This document shows, in pieces, positions 1-9,438 of a stretch of DNA of 64,000 nucleotides (positions within the stretch are counted from its first letter, which is position 1; the number at the start of each line of letters is the position of its first letter). Source of the DNA: Kangiella taiwanensis (GTDB lineage Bacteria > Pseudomonadota > Gammaproteobacteria > Enterobacterales > Kangiellaceae); the NCBI RefSeq assembly GCF_020005165.1, contig NZ_JAHCLT010000002.1, positions 496,001-560,000 of the forward strand. The letters are read 5' to 3'. The notes beneath the pieces are model-generated. The model ran no database searches. It was not told where the DNA came from and saw only the letters and a program-made list of their open reading frames with translations. A program made the position numbers and the translations under genes.

Positions 1-37
1 CCAATAACAACGCTAATGCGAAAAAAGATTTGCTTCT

Positions 38-1456
38 TTATTTCTTTTTGCGCTGAGGAGGAAGGTCAGTACAAACACCTTCATAAACCTCTGCCGCAAA
101 GCTCACTGACTCAGAAAGCGTTGGGTGCGCATGAATGGTTAAGCCGATGTCTTCAGCATCACAGCCCATTTCAATCGCCAAACCAACTTCTGCAATCAAC
201 TCACCAGCGTTAACACCGACGATTGCACCACCGATTACGCGGTTGTTTTTCTTATCAAACAACAACTTAGTGAAGCCTTCTTTACGGTCAACGCCAATCG
301 CACGACCTGATGCAGCCCATGGGAATTTACCCACGCCGTAATCAACGCCTTGCTCTTTGGCTTCTTTTTCAGTCAAGCCAACCCATGCGACTTCTGGATC
401 AGTGTAAGCAACTGAAGGAATCGTTAGTGGATCGAAATAATGCTTCTTACCAGCAATCACTTCTGCTGCTACGTGCGACTCAGCTGTTGCTTTGTGCGCT
501 AGCATAGGTTGTCCAACAATATCACCGATCGCATAGATGTGCGGTACATTGGTACGCATCTGCTTATCAGTGTTGATGAAACCACGCTCTGTCACTTCAA
601 CGCCTGCTTTATCAGCATCAATTAAGTCACCGTTAGGGCGGCGACCCACTGCCGACAAAATCATGTCGAATTTTTGTGGCTTTTCTGGAGCGTTTTTACC
701 TTCAAAAGTCACGTACAAGCCATCTTTCTTAGCGTCAACTTTAGTCACGCTTGTTTCCATCAAGATGTTTTCGTACTTACCTTTGACATACTTCTCAAGT
801 ACTTTCACCACGTCTTTATCAGCCGCAGGAATCATCTGATCAGCCATCTCAACCACAGTAATCTTAGCACCTAGTGCACGATAGACTGTCGCCATTTCAA
901 GACCAATAATACCACCACCGATAACCAACATGTGCTTAGGAACTTCACGTAGTTCTAAAGCACCGGTCGAATCTACGATACGGTCGTCTTCAGGCAAGAA
1001 TGGCAAATCAACTACACGCGAACCTGCTGCGATGATAGCGTTATCAAAGGTGACTTTTTGCTTTTTACCATCATGCTCAACTTCAATCTCGTTAGCACCA
1101 GTAAACTTACCGTAACCTTGGACCGTTTTAACTTTACGGCCTTTCGCCATACCAGCCAAACCGCCAGTCAATTGCTTAATTACGCCATCTTTGTAATCGC
1201 GAATTTTATCGATGTCGAACTTTGGCTTACCAAAGCTAACACCGTGAGCAGACATTTCTTCCGCTTCATCAATCACTTTTGCAGTGTGTAACAAAGCTTT
1301 TGAAGGGATACAGCCTACGTTTAAGCAAACACCACCAAGCGTGTCATACTTTTCAATCAAGATAACATCCATACCTAAGTCAGCGGCACGGAAAGCTGCG
1401 TTGTAGCCGCCTGGGCCACTACCTAAAACTACGACTTGAGCGTGTAAATTACTCAT
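38..1456 (-). CDS. lpd: Dihydrolipoamide dehydrogenase (E3)
   Basis: FAD-dependent E3 subunit that reoxidises the dihydrolipoyl arms of AceF and passes electrons to NAD+. The 472-residue protein has the usual family length. It shows an N-terminal FAD motif GSGPGG (12-17), the redox-active disulfide C44/C49 in GGVCLNVGC, a second dinucleotide motif GGGIIGLE in the NAD domain, and the C-terminal HPTLSE motif with catalytic His444. The start ATG is preceded by GAGGAACTC. It is the third gene after aceE and aceF, 122 bases downstream of aceF, so it may be both cotranscribed and separately transcribed. It may also serve 2-oxoglutarate dehydrogenase, as in other gammaproteobacteria (inference). Confidence 0.97.
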   Translation of the reverse strand: MSNLHAQVVVLGSGPGGYNAAFRAADLGMDVILIEKYDTLGGVCLNVGCIPSKALLHTAKVIDEAEEMSAHGVSFGKPKFDIDKIRDYKDGVIKQLTGGLAGMAKGRKVKTVQGYGKFTGANEIEVEHDGKKQKVTFDNAIIAAGSRVVDLPFLPEDDRIVDSTGALELREVPKHMLVIGGGIIGLEMATVYRALGAKITVVEMADQMIPAADKDVVKVLEKYVKGKYENILMETSVTKVDAKKDGLYVTFEGKNAPEKPQKFDMILSAVGRRPNGDLIDADKAGVEVTERGFINTDKQMRTNVPHIYAIGDIVGQPMLAHKATAESHVAAEVIAGKKHYFDPLTIPSVAYTDPEVAWVGLTEKEAKEQGVDYGVGKFPWAASGRAIGVDRKEGFTKLLFDKKNNRVIGGAIVGVNAGELIAEVGLAIEMGCDAEDIGLTIHAHPTLSESVSFAAEVYEGVCTDLPPQRKKK

Positions 1457-1578
1457 GAGTTCCTCTTTTCTATCTGAATTTAGAGTATCAACTCTTAAAT
1501 CTTAAGCGCTTATTTTGCGCGTATTTTACCTAATTTGGCCGAAAAATCATCAAACAATTCAATATAACACCGAGCGCG

Positions 1579-3261
1579 CTATAGAATCGTTCGACGAATA
1601 TCCGCTAACATTTTGCCCAGATGAACAATAAACCTTGCTGCCACAGCGCCATCAATCACACGGTGGTCGTACGACAACGACATTGGCAACATCATGCGCG
1701 GCTCAAAGTCCTTACCATTCCATACCGGCTTAACCTGATTCCGTGACAAGCCTAGAATCGCAACATCTGGCCAATTAACGATTGGCGTAAACGAAGTACC
1801 ACCAATACCTCCCAGAGACGATATCGTCATTGAGCTGCCCTGCATATCTTTCGCAGTGAGCTTTTTGTCACGAGCTTTTTCTGACATTTCACCCAACTCA
1901 GTTGCCAGTTCGTAGACGGACTTTTTATCGACGTCACGAATCACTGGCACCACCAAACCGTCTGGCGTATCGACCGCGACACCAATATTGAAGTATTTTT
2001 TCAATATTAAGGTTTCGCCATCCGCTGCCAGCGATGAGTTAAACGTAGGGAACGCTTTGAGACTCGCGACCAAGGCTTTCATAATAAATGCCAATGGTGT
2101 TAGACGTACTCCTTCCTTAGCAGCCTCTTCCTTCATCGACTTACGGAAGTTATCTAACTCTGTAATATCCGCTTCATCATGCTGCGTCACATGCGGAATC
2201 AAGTTCCAGTTACGCTGCAAGGTCACGCTGCTAATTTTCTGGATGCGCGACAGTGACTTTTCTTCCACTTCACCAAACTTAGTGAAGTCAATCTCTGGTA
2301 AGTCAGCTGATGCAGCTGCGCCAGTATTTGCTGTGGCTTTTGGACGTGATAGTTCGAACTTGATATAAGATTGCACATCTTCTTTCAAGATTCGGTTTTT
2401 ACGTCCAGACCCTTTAACTTTCGACAAGTCTGCACCAAACTCACGCGCCAAGCGACGAACTGCTGGACTAGCATGAATCACTTCGCCTTCGCGTCGCTCA
2501 TAAGGCTCTACGGTTACTGGCGCAGGCTTATAGTCTGACTTTGGCATCGGCTCGTCTTTGACACTGGTTTCTTTCTCAACCTGCTGCCCTGAAGAGTCAC
2601 CGCTTGACTCATCCTCTGAGCCATCATCAGCATCATCTGTAACTTTCATCGAGCCAATCTGATCACCCTGGCTGACTTTGTCACCCACTTTTACGGTTAT
2701 CGACTCAATGGTACCGGCGAATGGCGACGGAACTTCCATCGTCGCCTTCTCAGTTTCGAGAACAATTAAGCTGTCGTCTTGCTCTACCTCATCACCTTCT
2801 TTAACGCTGACCTCAATAACGTCAACGCCTTCTGAGTCACCAATATCAGGGATAGTAATCGCTTCTGTACGACTACCGCCTGATGACTTCTTCTTACTTG
2901 GCGCTTCAGAAGATGCTTGCTGTGATGAGTCTTCTGTGGACGAACCTTCTGAAGTCTGTTCAGTTTCGTTAGATTCGTTACTATCTGCTGAATCTTCAGA
3001 GGCGTCATCACCAGAAGCTTGGCTTGCTTCGAGCTGTAGAATCAAATCGCCTTCTGACACTTTATCGCCAACTTTTAACTCGATCGACTTGACCACACCT
3101 GCTTCGCTAGACGGCACTTCCATGGTCGCTTTGTCGGTTTCTAATACGATTAAGCTGTCATCAACATCAATTTCATCACCGACATTAACCAACACCTCAA
3201 TAACATCAACCCCACTGGCATCGCCAATATCGGGGACTTTTACTTGCGTTACATTTGCCAA
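1579..3261 (-). CDS. aceF: Pyruvate dehydrogenase E2, dihydrolipoamide acetyltransferase
   Basis: Core acetyltransferase of the pyruvate dehydrogenase complex. I place the start at the TTG at 3261 (560 residues, M-ANVTQVKVPDIG) because GGAGGAG lies 6 bases upstream (3268-3274); the longer frame from 3276 begins inside that ribosome site. Domains: two lipoyl domains with the ETDKA/ETEKA lysines near K44 and K172, joined and followed by acidic Ser/Glu/Asp-rich linkers; an E3-binding domain around 263-300 (HASPAVRR to KNRILKEDV); and a catalytic domain ending in DHRVIDG with active His533. E. coli has three lipoyl domains; two is common in other gammaproteobacteria. It starts 15 bases after the aceE stop. 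Confidence 0.96.
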   Translation of the reverse strand: MANVTQVKVPDIGDASGVDVIEVLVNVGDEIDVDDSLIVLETDKATMEVPSSEAGVVKSIELKVGDKVSEGDLILQLEASQASGDDASEDSADSNESNETEQTSEGSSTEDSSQQASSEAPSKKKSSGGSRTEAITIPDIGDSEGVDVIEVSVKEGDEVEQDDSLIVLETEKATMEVPSPFAGTIESITVKVGDKVSQGDQIGSMKVTDDADDGSEDESSGDSSGQQVEKETSVKDEPMPKSDYKPAPVTVEPYERREGEVIHASPAVRRLAREFGADLSKVKGSGRKNRILKEDVQSYIKFELSRPKATANTGAAASADLPEIDFTKFGEVEEKSLSRIQKISSVTLQRNWNLIPHVTQHDEADITELDNFRKSMKEEAAKEGVRLTPLAFIMKALVASLKAFPTFNSSLAADGETLILKKYFNIGVAVDTPDGLVVPVIRDVDKKSVYELATELGEMSEKARDKKLTAKDMQGSSMTISSLGGIGGTSFTPIVNWPDVAILGLSRNQVKPVWNGKDFEPRMMLPMSLSYDHRVIDGAVAARFIVHLGKMLADIRRTIL

Positions 3262-3276
3262 GGGAAACTCCTCCAA

Positions 3277-5958
3277 TTATAGGGTTGCAGGGTCAGCTTT
3301 ATCAGCGTCAATGTTATAACGCTTAATCGCTTTATTCACTTCTTTAACATCGATCTCACCTTCATCTGCAAGCGCTTTAAGTGCAGCGACAACGATGTAG
3401 TAACGATCCACTTCAAAGAAGCGACGTAAATTTTCACGGCTATCAGAGCGTCCAAAACCGTCTGTACCTAATACGGTATAGCTCATTGGTACAAATGGAC
3501 GAATCTGATCGGCGAATGACTTCATGTAATCCGTTGCAGCGATTGCTGGGCCTTTTTGCTTTTCAAGGCACTTCTCAACGTAAGACTTTTTAGCTTTCTT
3601 GTCTGGGTGCAGCATGTTTTCACGCTCAACCGCTAAGCCTTCACGACGAAGCTCTGTGAAACTTGGTACTGACCAGATGTCCGAAAGTACACCGAAGTCT
3701 TCTTCAAGCAACTCAGCAGCATGTTCTACTTCACGCAAAATCGAACCACTTCCCATCAACTGAACGCGTGGCGCTTTCTTGCGCGATTTGTTCGCTTTCA
3801 GTTGATACATACCTTTGATGATGCCTTCTTCTGCATCTTCTGGCATCTCAGGATGAACGTAATTTTCGTTCAAGGTCGAAATGTAGTAGAAAACATTTTC
3901 TTGGTCTTTGTACATTCGACGCATACCTTCGCGTACGATGACCGCCACTTCATATGCGTAGGTCGGATCGTAGCTAACGCAGTTTGGAACGGTTGCTGCG
4001 ATCAAGTGGTTATGACCGTCTTGGTGCTGTAAGCCCTCACCGTTCAATGTTGTACGGCCAGAAGTCGCACCAATTAAGAAGCCACGCGCCTGCATGTCAC
4101 CAGCAGCCCAAGCCAAGTCACCAATACGCTGGAAACCAAACATCGAGTAGAAGATATAGAATGGAATCATTGGCAGGTTATTGCTTGAATAACTGGTCGC
4201 AGCGGCAATCCACGACGACATAGCGCCAGCTTCGTTGATGCCCTCTTCAAGTATCTGACCTTTCTTATCTTCGCGATAGTACATGATTTGGTCTGAGTCT
4301 ACTGGATCGTAAAGCTGACCAACTGATGAGTAAATTCCGATTTGACGGAACATACCTTCCATACCAAAAGTACGCGCCTCGTCAGGAATAATTGGTACGA
4401 TTCGCTCTTTTAAGCTTTTGTCCTTTAACAAGACGTTCAAGCCACGAACAAAGGCCATGGTTGTCGAAATTTCTCGATCACCACTCGACTTTAGCAGTGG
4501 TTCAAATGCATCTAATGATGGAATATCAAGACTATCCGACTCAGGGCGACGGGTCGGCAAATGGCCGCCAAGTTTTTCGCGACGCTCTTGCAGGTACTTA
4601 ATTTCTTCGCTGTCTTCACCGGGGTGATAGAAAGGAACGTCTTCTAACTTGTCGTCTGGAATTGGTACATTAAAGCGGTCGCGGAAATGCTTCAACGCTT
4701 CTAAGTTCATCTTCTTTACCTGGTGAGCAGCGTTTTTACCTTCACCAGAATTACCCATACCGTAACCTTTGACCGTTTTGGCTAAAATAACGGTTGGTTG
4801 ACCTTCGGTATTGACCGCACGGTGGTAAGCAGCGTAAACCTTGTGCGGATCGTGTCCACCACGGTTCAAACGCCAAATGTCTTCGTCAGACATGTTAGCT
4901 ACCATTTCTTTTAACTTAGGATCTTTGCCGAAGAAGTGTTCGCGAGTATAGGCGCCACCTTTGGCCTTACAATTCTGGTACTCACCGTCGACGGTTTCTT
5001 CCATCACTTTACGCAAGCGACCTTCTGTGTCACGAGCCAATAGCGGATCCCAGTAACGACCCCAGATAACTTTTAAGACATTCCAACCAGAGCCACGGAA
5101 TTCGCCTTCCAACTCTTGAATGATTTTACCGTTACCACGGACAGGGCCATCCAAGCGCTGTAAGTTACAGTTGATAACAAAAATAAGATTATCCAACTTC
5201 TCACGCCCAGCGAGGCTGATCGCACCCAAAGATTCCGGCTCATCCATCTCACCATCACCTAGGAAAGCCCACACCTTACGACCTTTGGTGTCAGCCAAGC
5301 CACGATTTTCTAGGTACTTTAAGAAACGAGCTTGGTAGATTGCTTGGATCGGACCTAAACCCATAGATACGGTTGGGAACTGCCAGAACTCAGGCATCAA
5401 CCAAGGATGCGGATAAGATGATAAGCCTTTACCGTCAACCTCTTGGCGGAAATTACTCAACTGATCTTCAGTTAAGCGGCCTTCCAAGAAGGCACGAGCA
5501 TAAATACCCGGAGACGAGTGTCCCTGATAGTAAATTAAGTCGCCTTTATCTTCATTGTTGCCTTTGAAGAAGTGGTTAAAACCTACGTCATACAGTGTTG
5601 CACTTGATGCAAAGCTTGATAAGTGACCACCGAGTTCTAATTCTTTGTTCGATGCTTGTAACACGATAGCGATCGCGTTCCAGCGAATGATTGCTCGTAA
5701 ACGACGCTCCATTTCCTGATCACCAGGCATATGCGCTTCTTGCGATGGAGGGATGGTATTAAGGTATGCCGTGGTTAAATCGAACGGTAAGTTAGCGCCT
5801 GCTCTGCGTGCTTTTGCTACTAACTTTTCTAAAAGGAAGTGTGCACGCTCCACACCTTCCTCAGCCATCACCGCATCCAACGCATCAATCCATTCTTGAG
5901 TTTCTATGGGATCGACATCCTGAGCTGCTGCGGTTCGTTTTAAATCGTTATCAGACAT
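3277..5958 (-). CDS. aceE: Pyruvate dehydrogenase E1 component, homodimeric type
   Basis: Thiamine-diphosphate enzyme that decarboxylates pyruvate and acetylates the lipoyl arm of AceF. At 893 residues it matches the single-chain E1 of gammaproteobacteria. The ThDP/Mg2+ motif is visible as GDGEMDEPES with a downstream NCNLQRLDG, and the family segments GHSSPGIYARAFLEGRL and GLQHQDGHNH are intact. It is the first gene of the aceE-aceF-lpd operon. A palindromic operator candidate lies about 140 bases upstream (see 6101-6110). No pdhR gene is next to it, unlike E. coli. Confidence 0.97.
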   Translation of the reverse strand: MSDNDLKRTAAAQDVDPIETQEWIDALDAVMAEEGVERAHFLLEKLVAKARRAGANLPFDLTTAYLNTIPPSQEAHMPGDQEMERRLRAIIRWNAIAIVLQASNKELELGGHLSSFASSATLYDVGFNHFFKGNNEDKGDLIYYQGHSSPGIYARAFLEGRLTEDQLSNFRQEVDGKGLSSYPHPWLMPEFWQFPTVSMGLGPIQAIYQARFLKYLENRGLADTKGRKVWAFLGDGEMDEPESLGAISLAGREKLDNLIFVINCNLQRLDGPVRGNGKIIQELEGEFRGSGWNVLKVIWGRYWDPLLARDTEGRLRKVMEETVDGEYQNCKAKGGAYTREHFFGKDPKLKEMVANMSDEDIWRLNRGGHDPHKVYAAYHRAVNTEGQPTVILAKTVKGYGMGNSGEGKNAAHQVKKMNLEALKHFRDRFNVPIPDDKLEDVPFYHPGEDSEEIKYLQERREKLGGHLPTRRPESDSLDIPSLDAFEPLLKSSGDREISTTMAFVRGLNVLLKDKSLKERIVPIIPDEARTFGMEGMFRQIGIYSSVGQLYDPVDSDQIMYYREDKKGQILEEGINEAGAMSSWIAAATSYSSNNLPMIPFYIFYSMFGFQRIGDLAWAAGDMQARGFLIGATSGRTTLNGEGLQHQDGHNHLIAATVPNCVSYDPTYAYEVAVIVREGMRRMYKDQENVFYYISTLNENYVHPEMPEDAEEGIIKGMYQLKANKSRKKAPRVQLMGSGSILREVEHAAELLEEDFGVLSDIWSVPSFTELRREGLAVERENMLHPDKKAKKSYVEKCLEKQKGPAIAATDYMKSFADQIRPFVPMSYTVLGTDGFGRSDSRENLRRFFEVDRYYIVVAALKALADEGEIDVKEVNKAIKRYNIDADKADPATL

Positions 5959-6016
5959 ATTAGTTATCGCCTTTTGACAGCCACGTGCATTTAATTAACA
6001 CATGTTAAACAGAATT

Positions 6017-6048
6017 AGTATAATTCACAAAGGCAACATCTTAGTCAA
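6017..6048 (-). promoter_or_regulatory. Candidate proximal aceE promoter
   Basis: Read on the minus strand, TTGACT (6043-6048) is followed after 17 bases by AATTAT (6020-6025), which overlaps TATACT (6017-6022). It lies about 60-90 bases upstream of the aceE start. This is a pattern match only. Confidence 0.4.
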
Positions 6049-6097
6049 AAGCTCAATAAAAAGATACCGTACAGGGCAAAAAACAGGCAATATCGCA

Positions 6098-6139
6098 AAG
6101 TGGTCAGACCTTATGATATACCTTTAAATTATTTAACAA
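6098..6139 (-). promoter_or_regulatory. GntR-family (PdhR/FadR-like) operator with distal promoter
   Basis: TGGTCAGACC at 6101-6110 contains the perfect 9-base palindrome GGT-CAG-ACC, resembling the TGGT(C)N(G)ACCA half sites used by PdhR/FadR-type GntR regulators. On the minus strand it begins two bases after a -10-like TATCAT (6113-6118), with TTGTTA (6134-6139) 15 bases further upstream, so a bound protein would cover the start point. The same core recurs upstream of petA at 53153-53163. The regulator identity is inferred. Confidence 0.5.
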
Positions 6140-6163
6140 AGGTTAATTAGTGTCGACTAGCGT

Positions 6164-7027
6164 TTAAACGAAGGTCCAACCGAGGAACGTAGCCACGGCA
6201 ATCACAGCAAATAAGATCACACCAGCACGTTGCGATAAACTGATTGCACAATGGTTAGAAGCGCAAGCACCAGCGTCTTCATCGTCAATGTAAGCTCCCA
6301 TACTTGCAGTTGCTACCGTATTAAGTAGATCACGACCGCTGATCTCAAGGTCAAAGAATTGTCCTTTGCTATTCTCTATGCCGTTTGCCATATCGCCCGC
6401 GAGGAGGTAAGTGAGTGCCGATAGGCGAAAAGCAAACCACTCCATGGCGTAGTGGACTTTACTGCCGAATGTACCCAGCTTGCCGTCTTGTTGCTGCCAC
6501 AACAGCATGCGATACAACAATGCCCCTGCTGGCCCAAGAATCACAAACCAAATAGCAACACTGAAATATTGACTTTCAATATTGTAGAAAATGCTATTGG
6601 TAACATCCTTAACCATCTGCTCTTGGTCATCCGATTCTTTTCCAGTATAGGTTTTGGCATACTCATAAGCCGCCTGTTGGTCATCATTTTCCATAGCATT
6701 GAAGTAGCCTTGGAGTTGCTTACTGGGTAATTGAGGACCGAAAGCGTGGACTAGAACTAGAACCATTAGGGCGAGCACGATAACAGAAGCAATAAAGCCG
6801 TCATCGAATAACTTGAACAGCACAAAAACGAGTACGGCCGGTAACAAGACTTCAAAAACTTCTTTGAGCCAAGACTTGTACCAGCTCTTGTCACCAAAGG
6901 TTTTATCTAGAAAACGTAAGTAACCGAAATACCAGTTGTCGCTACTTAATTTATCGCGAGCCACCGACTGGTTACCGTGATAATAACGCTCAATCAGTAT
7001 TGCAATAACTAAGGCTAATAACGCCAT
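6164..7027 (-). CDS. ampE: AmpE family inner-membrane protein
   Basis: Polytopic membrane protein of the AmpE/CobD-like family, encoded beside ampD as in enterics and pseudomonads; AmpE has been proposed as a sensory membrane partner in the murein-recycling/beta-lactamase pathway. The 287 residues show hydrophobic segments at about 1-12, 61-78, 82-97, 153-175 and 266-285, and the family stretch FVILGPAGALLYRM. It lies 75 bases after ampD in the same direction. The biochemical activity of the family is unsettled. Confidence 0.88.
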   Translation of the reverse strand: MALLALVIAILIERYYHGNQSVARDKLSSDNWYFGYLRFLDKTFGDKSWYKSWLKEVFEVLLPAVLVFVLFKLFDDGFIASVIVLALMVLVLVHAFGPQLPSKQLQGYFNAMENDDQQAAYEYAKTYTGKESDDQEQMVKDVTNSIFYNIESQYFSVAIWFVILGPAGALLYRMLLWQQQDGKLGTFGSKVHYAMEWFAFRLSALTYLLAGDMANGIENSKGQFFDLEISGRDLLNTVATASMGAYIDDEDAGACASNHCAISLSQRAGVILFAVIAVATFLGWTFV

Positions 7028-7102
7028 ATCCCCACCCTGATCAATTAAAAAGGAACTATTTCAGTACAGTTATACCATAAGAGAAAAGGATAAAGCAGAC
7101 CA

Positions 7103-7693
7103 TCAAACATTCTTATTCAATAATTTACGATAGTGCTGCCAATCGAAGGCTGGGCCAGGGTCTGTTTTGCGGCCAGGAGCGATATCAGAATGCCCCGCAA
7201 TACGTTGAAGAGTAATATCTGGATAGGCTCTTAAAATTAATTTCGTCAATTTCAACAACACTTGATACTGAACTTCCTCATAAGGAATGTCGTCCGCTCC
7301 CTCAAGTTCGATACCTATGGAAAAATCATTACACTTCTCTCGTCCATCGAAACTTGATGCTCCAGCGTGCCAGGCGCGTTTATGCAGGGGTACATATTGC
7401 ACCACTTCTCCATCACGCCGAATTAGCAGATGACTCGACACTCGAATACCAGCGATTTCTTGAAAAAAAGGATGATCATCAGGACTAAGACAACCACCAA
7501 ATAACTGATCGATATAGGGTCCACCAAATTCTTTGGGCGGTAAGCTGATGTTGTGAATGACCAACAAGCTAATATCCACGATACCATTGGCATCACCCTC
7601 GCGCTCGTCAAAATGAGTACACGGAGCTTGACGAGCATTTTCAATCAAGCCAGTGTGTAAATTTATATAATATTCCTGCTTAGCGGACGGCAT
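7103..7693 (-). CDS. ampD: 1,6-anhydro-N-acetylmuramyl-L-alanine amidase AmpD
   Basis: Cytoplasmic zinc amidase that removes the peptide from 1,6-anhydroMurNAc during murein recycling. The 196-residue protein has the Amidase_2 fold signatures: VIHNISLPP with zinc ligand His47, the GIELEG segment with Glu129, and AGHSDIAPGRKTDPGP with ligands His168 and Asp178. No signal peptide is seen, consistent with the cytoplasmic AmpD type. AGGAATAGC precedes the ATG. It is divergent from nadC, 92 bases away, and followed by ampE. Confidence 0.95.
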   Translation of the reverse strand: MPSAKQEYYINLHTGLIENARQAPCTHFDEREGDANGIVDISLLVIHNISLPPKEFGGPYIDQLFGGCLSPDDHPFFQEIAGIRVSSHLLIRRDGEVVQYVPLHKRAWHAGASSFDGREKCNDFSIGIELEGADDIPYEEVQYQVLLKLTKLILRAYPDITLQRIAGHSDIAPGRKTDPGPAFDWQHYRKLLNKNV

Positions 7694-7785
7694 GCTATTC
7701 CTAAACCGGTTTTTTGAGATTACAATACCACAGATTGAGCAGAATATGATGCTGACACTTTACGCGAAAATTTACGGACCCAAGT

Positions 7786-8655
7786 ATGATCGACATTCCT
7801 TATCAAGCCAAACTTCAACAAAACATCCAGTACCAAGTACAAAAAGCTCTTGAAGAAGATTTAGGTAGCCTTGAAGGTGTTGATGTCACAGCAGAGCTCA
7901 TTGAAGCTGACAAAGCTGCTAAAGGACGATTAATCACCCGTGAAGATTGCGTGGTTTGTGGTATTGACTGGTTTAACGCTGTGTTCGAAGCGCTTGACCC
8001 AGCCATCAAGTTATCTTGGAAGTGCCAAGATGGTGATAAAATGTCCGCAAACGATACACTCTGTGAAATAGAAGGCAACGCACGTAATATCCTTACCGCC
8101 GAACGCAGCGCGATGAACTTTTTACAAACTCTGTCCGGAACTGCCACCATAACTGCTCGTTATGTGCGTGAGCTGAAAGGAACCGACTGCCAGCTACTAG
8201 ACACCCGTAAAACCATCCCACTAATGCGCCTAGCCCAAAAGTATGCTGTCTATTGCGGCGGTGGAAAAAACCACCGTATGGGGTTATTTGACGCGTTTTT
8301 AATTAAAGAAAACCATATTGTGTCTACAGGCTCCATTGAAAACGCGGTTAAGACCGCTCGCCGCAACCACCCTGACACTCTGGTCGAAGTCGAAGTCGAA
8401 ACCTTTGCCCAGTTAGATCAAGCTTTAGACGCGGGTGCAGATGTGATTATGCTAGACAATTTTAGTATCGATGACATGCGGACAGGTGTTGCAATCAACC
8501 AAATGCACTCGCATACTGCGAAAATTGAAGCTTCTGGTAATGTCACTATCGACACTTTGCGTGATATTGCAGATACAGGCGTTGATTTTATATCGGTAGG
8601 CGCTTTAACGAAGCATGTTAAGGCTGTAGATTTGTCACTTCGCTTGGAAATGTAA
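7786..8655 (+). CDS. nadC: Nicotinate-nucleotide pyrophosphorylase (carboxylating)
   Basis: Quinolinate phosphoribosyltransferase of de novo NAD synthesis, converting quinolinate and PRPP to nicotinate mononucleotide. The 289 residues show the family signatures: the N-terminal EEDLG segment, AERSAMNFLQTLSG, LLDTRKTIP, GGGKNHRMGL and the barrel end VEVEVET with DVIMLDNFS. The ampD-nadC divergent pairing is conserved in many gammaproteobacteria. Confidence 0.96.
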   Translation: MIDIPYQAKLQQNIQYQVQKALEEDLGSLEGVDVTAELIEADKAAKGRLITREDCVVCGIDWFNAVFEALDPAIKLSWKCQDGDKMSANDTLCEIEGNARNILTAERSAMNFLQTLSGTATITARYVRELKGTDCQLLDTRKTIPLMRLAQKYAVYCGGGKNHRMGLFDAFLIKENHIVSTGSIENAVKTARRNHPDTLVEVEVETFAQLDQALDAGADVIMLDNFSIDDMRTGVAINQMHSHTAKIEASGNVTIDTLRDIADTGVDFISVGALTKHVKAVDLSLRLEM

Positions 8656-8666
8656 TAGGGGCTTAA

Positions 8667-9434
8667 TCAGCAAATCGCCAGTTCAAAATCGAAGTCATTT
8701 GAGACTGGCTTTAATTGGTCCTCTAACTTTTCTATAAACCGAATACTAAAATAGTGTTTAGAGCCGCTAATCTCTGGAAAGTATGCCGACTGACTTGGCA
8801 ACATGACCCTCAGCAGCTGCGGGTTTGACCTGTTAGACAAGCTGCTTTGAAACACGCCTTGTTTGCAGCTAACGGTTTCAAATGCTCCATTTTCCCGGAA
8901 CAAACGCAAAAGGATCTTGATACACTGGCCTAGACCGTCGAGGTGAGCAAACCAGGTTTTCAAACAGTCTTGGCGGTACTGGGTCGACTTATTCAGAAAC
9001 TGATGCAACTCAGGGAGATCAAAGCTACAGGTTCCGCCCGGCATGCGAATACGGTTTTTGAGCATATCAATAAATCGGTCTGAGCGAAGTTTTGCACCAA
9101 ACTTGCCCTGATAACGCCCGAGCCAGTCAAGTAATTGGTTGAGTTGTTCTAAAAAACGCTTGAGCTTTAAGCCATCAATATAAGGACTTTCTTCAAGCTG
9201 TTCGAAATGTATCCTTTGCGCTTCCAGCTCTTTGATTAACTCACCCTTGATGTCTCCACGGTCAAGGCAGTCTAGAATTTCCCACAAATTACGCAACGCG
9301 CCCACATGACAGAAAGTAGACTCTTGGTCACGTAAGTGTAACTGAATCGCAAACAGTTGTTCTAAGCGCAAGTAGGTTCTCACCTGCTCGCTCAGGGGGT
9401 GCTCATACAGAATAGACTCAACAGCGTCACTCAT
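8667..9434 (-). CDS. zapD: Cell division protein ZapD
   Basis: FtsZ-bundling protein that binds the conserved FtsZ C-terminal tail at the Z ring. The 255 residues align with the ZapD (YacF) family by the N-terminal YEHPLSEQVRTYLRLEQLF, the GGTCSFDLPELHQF segment and a beta-rich C-terminus ending in DFDFELAIC. It lies 4 bases after coaE, the usual coaE-zapD order, though yacG, the third member in E. coli, is separated here (16904-17104). Confidence 0.93.
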   Translation of the reverse strand: MSDAVESILYEHPLSEQVRTYLRLEQLFAIQLHLRDQESTFCHVGALRNLWEILDCLDRGDIKGELIKELEAQRIHFEQLEESPYIDGLKLKRFLEQLNQLLDWLGRYQGKFGAKLRSDRFIDMLKNRIRMPGGTCSFDLPELHQFLNKSTQYRQDCLKTWFAHLDGLGQCIKILLRLFRENGAFETVSCKQGVFQSSLSNRSNPQLLRVMLPSQSAYFPEISGSKHYFSIRFIEKLEDQLKPVSNDFDFELAIC

Positions 9435-9438
9435 GGAG

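Noticed and set aside
2678-3319. A 213-codon open frame on the plus strand opposite the aceF lipoyl and linker domains
   Set aside because: It is the antisense shadow of a repetitive Ser/Glu/Asp-rich coding region; the aceF reading is intact and conserved.
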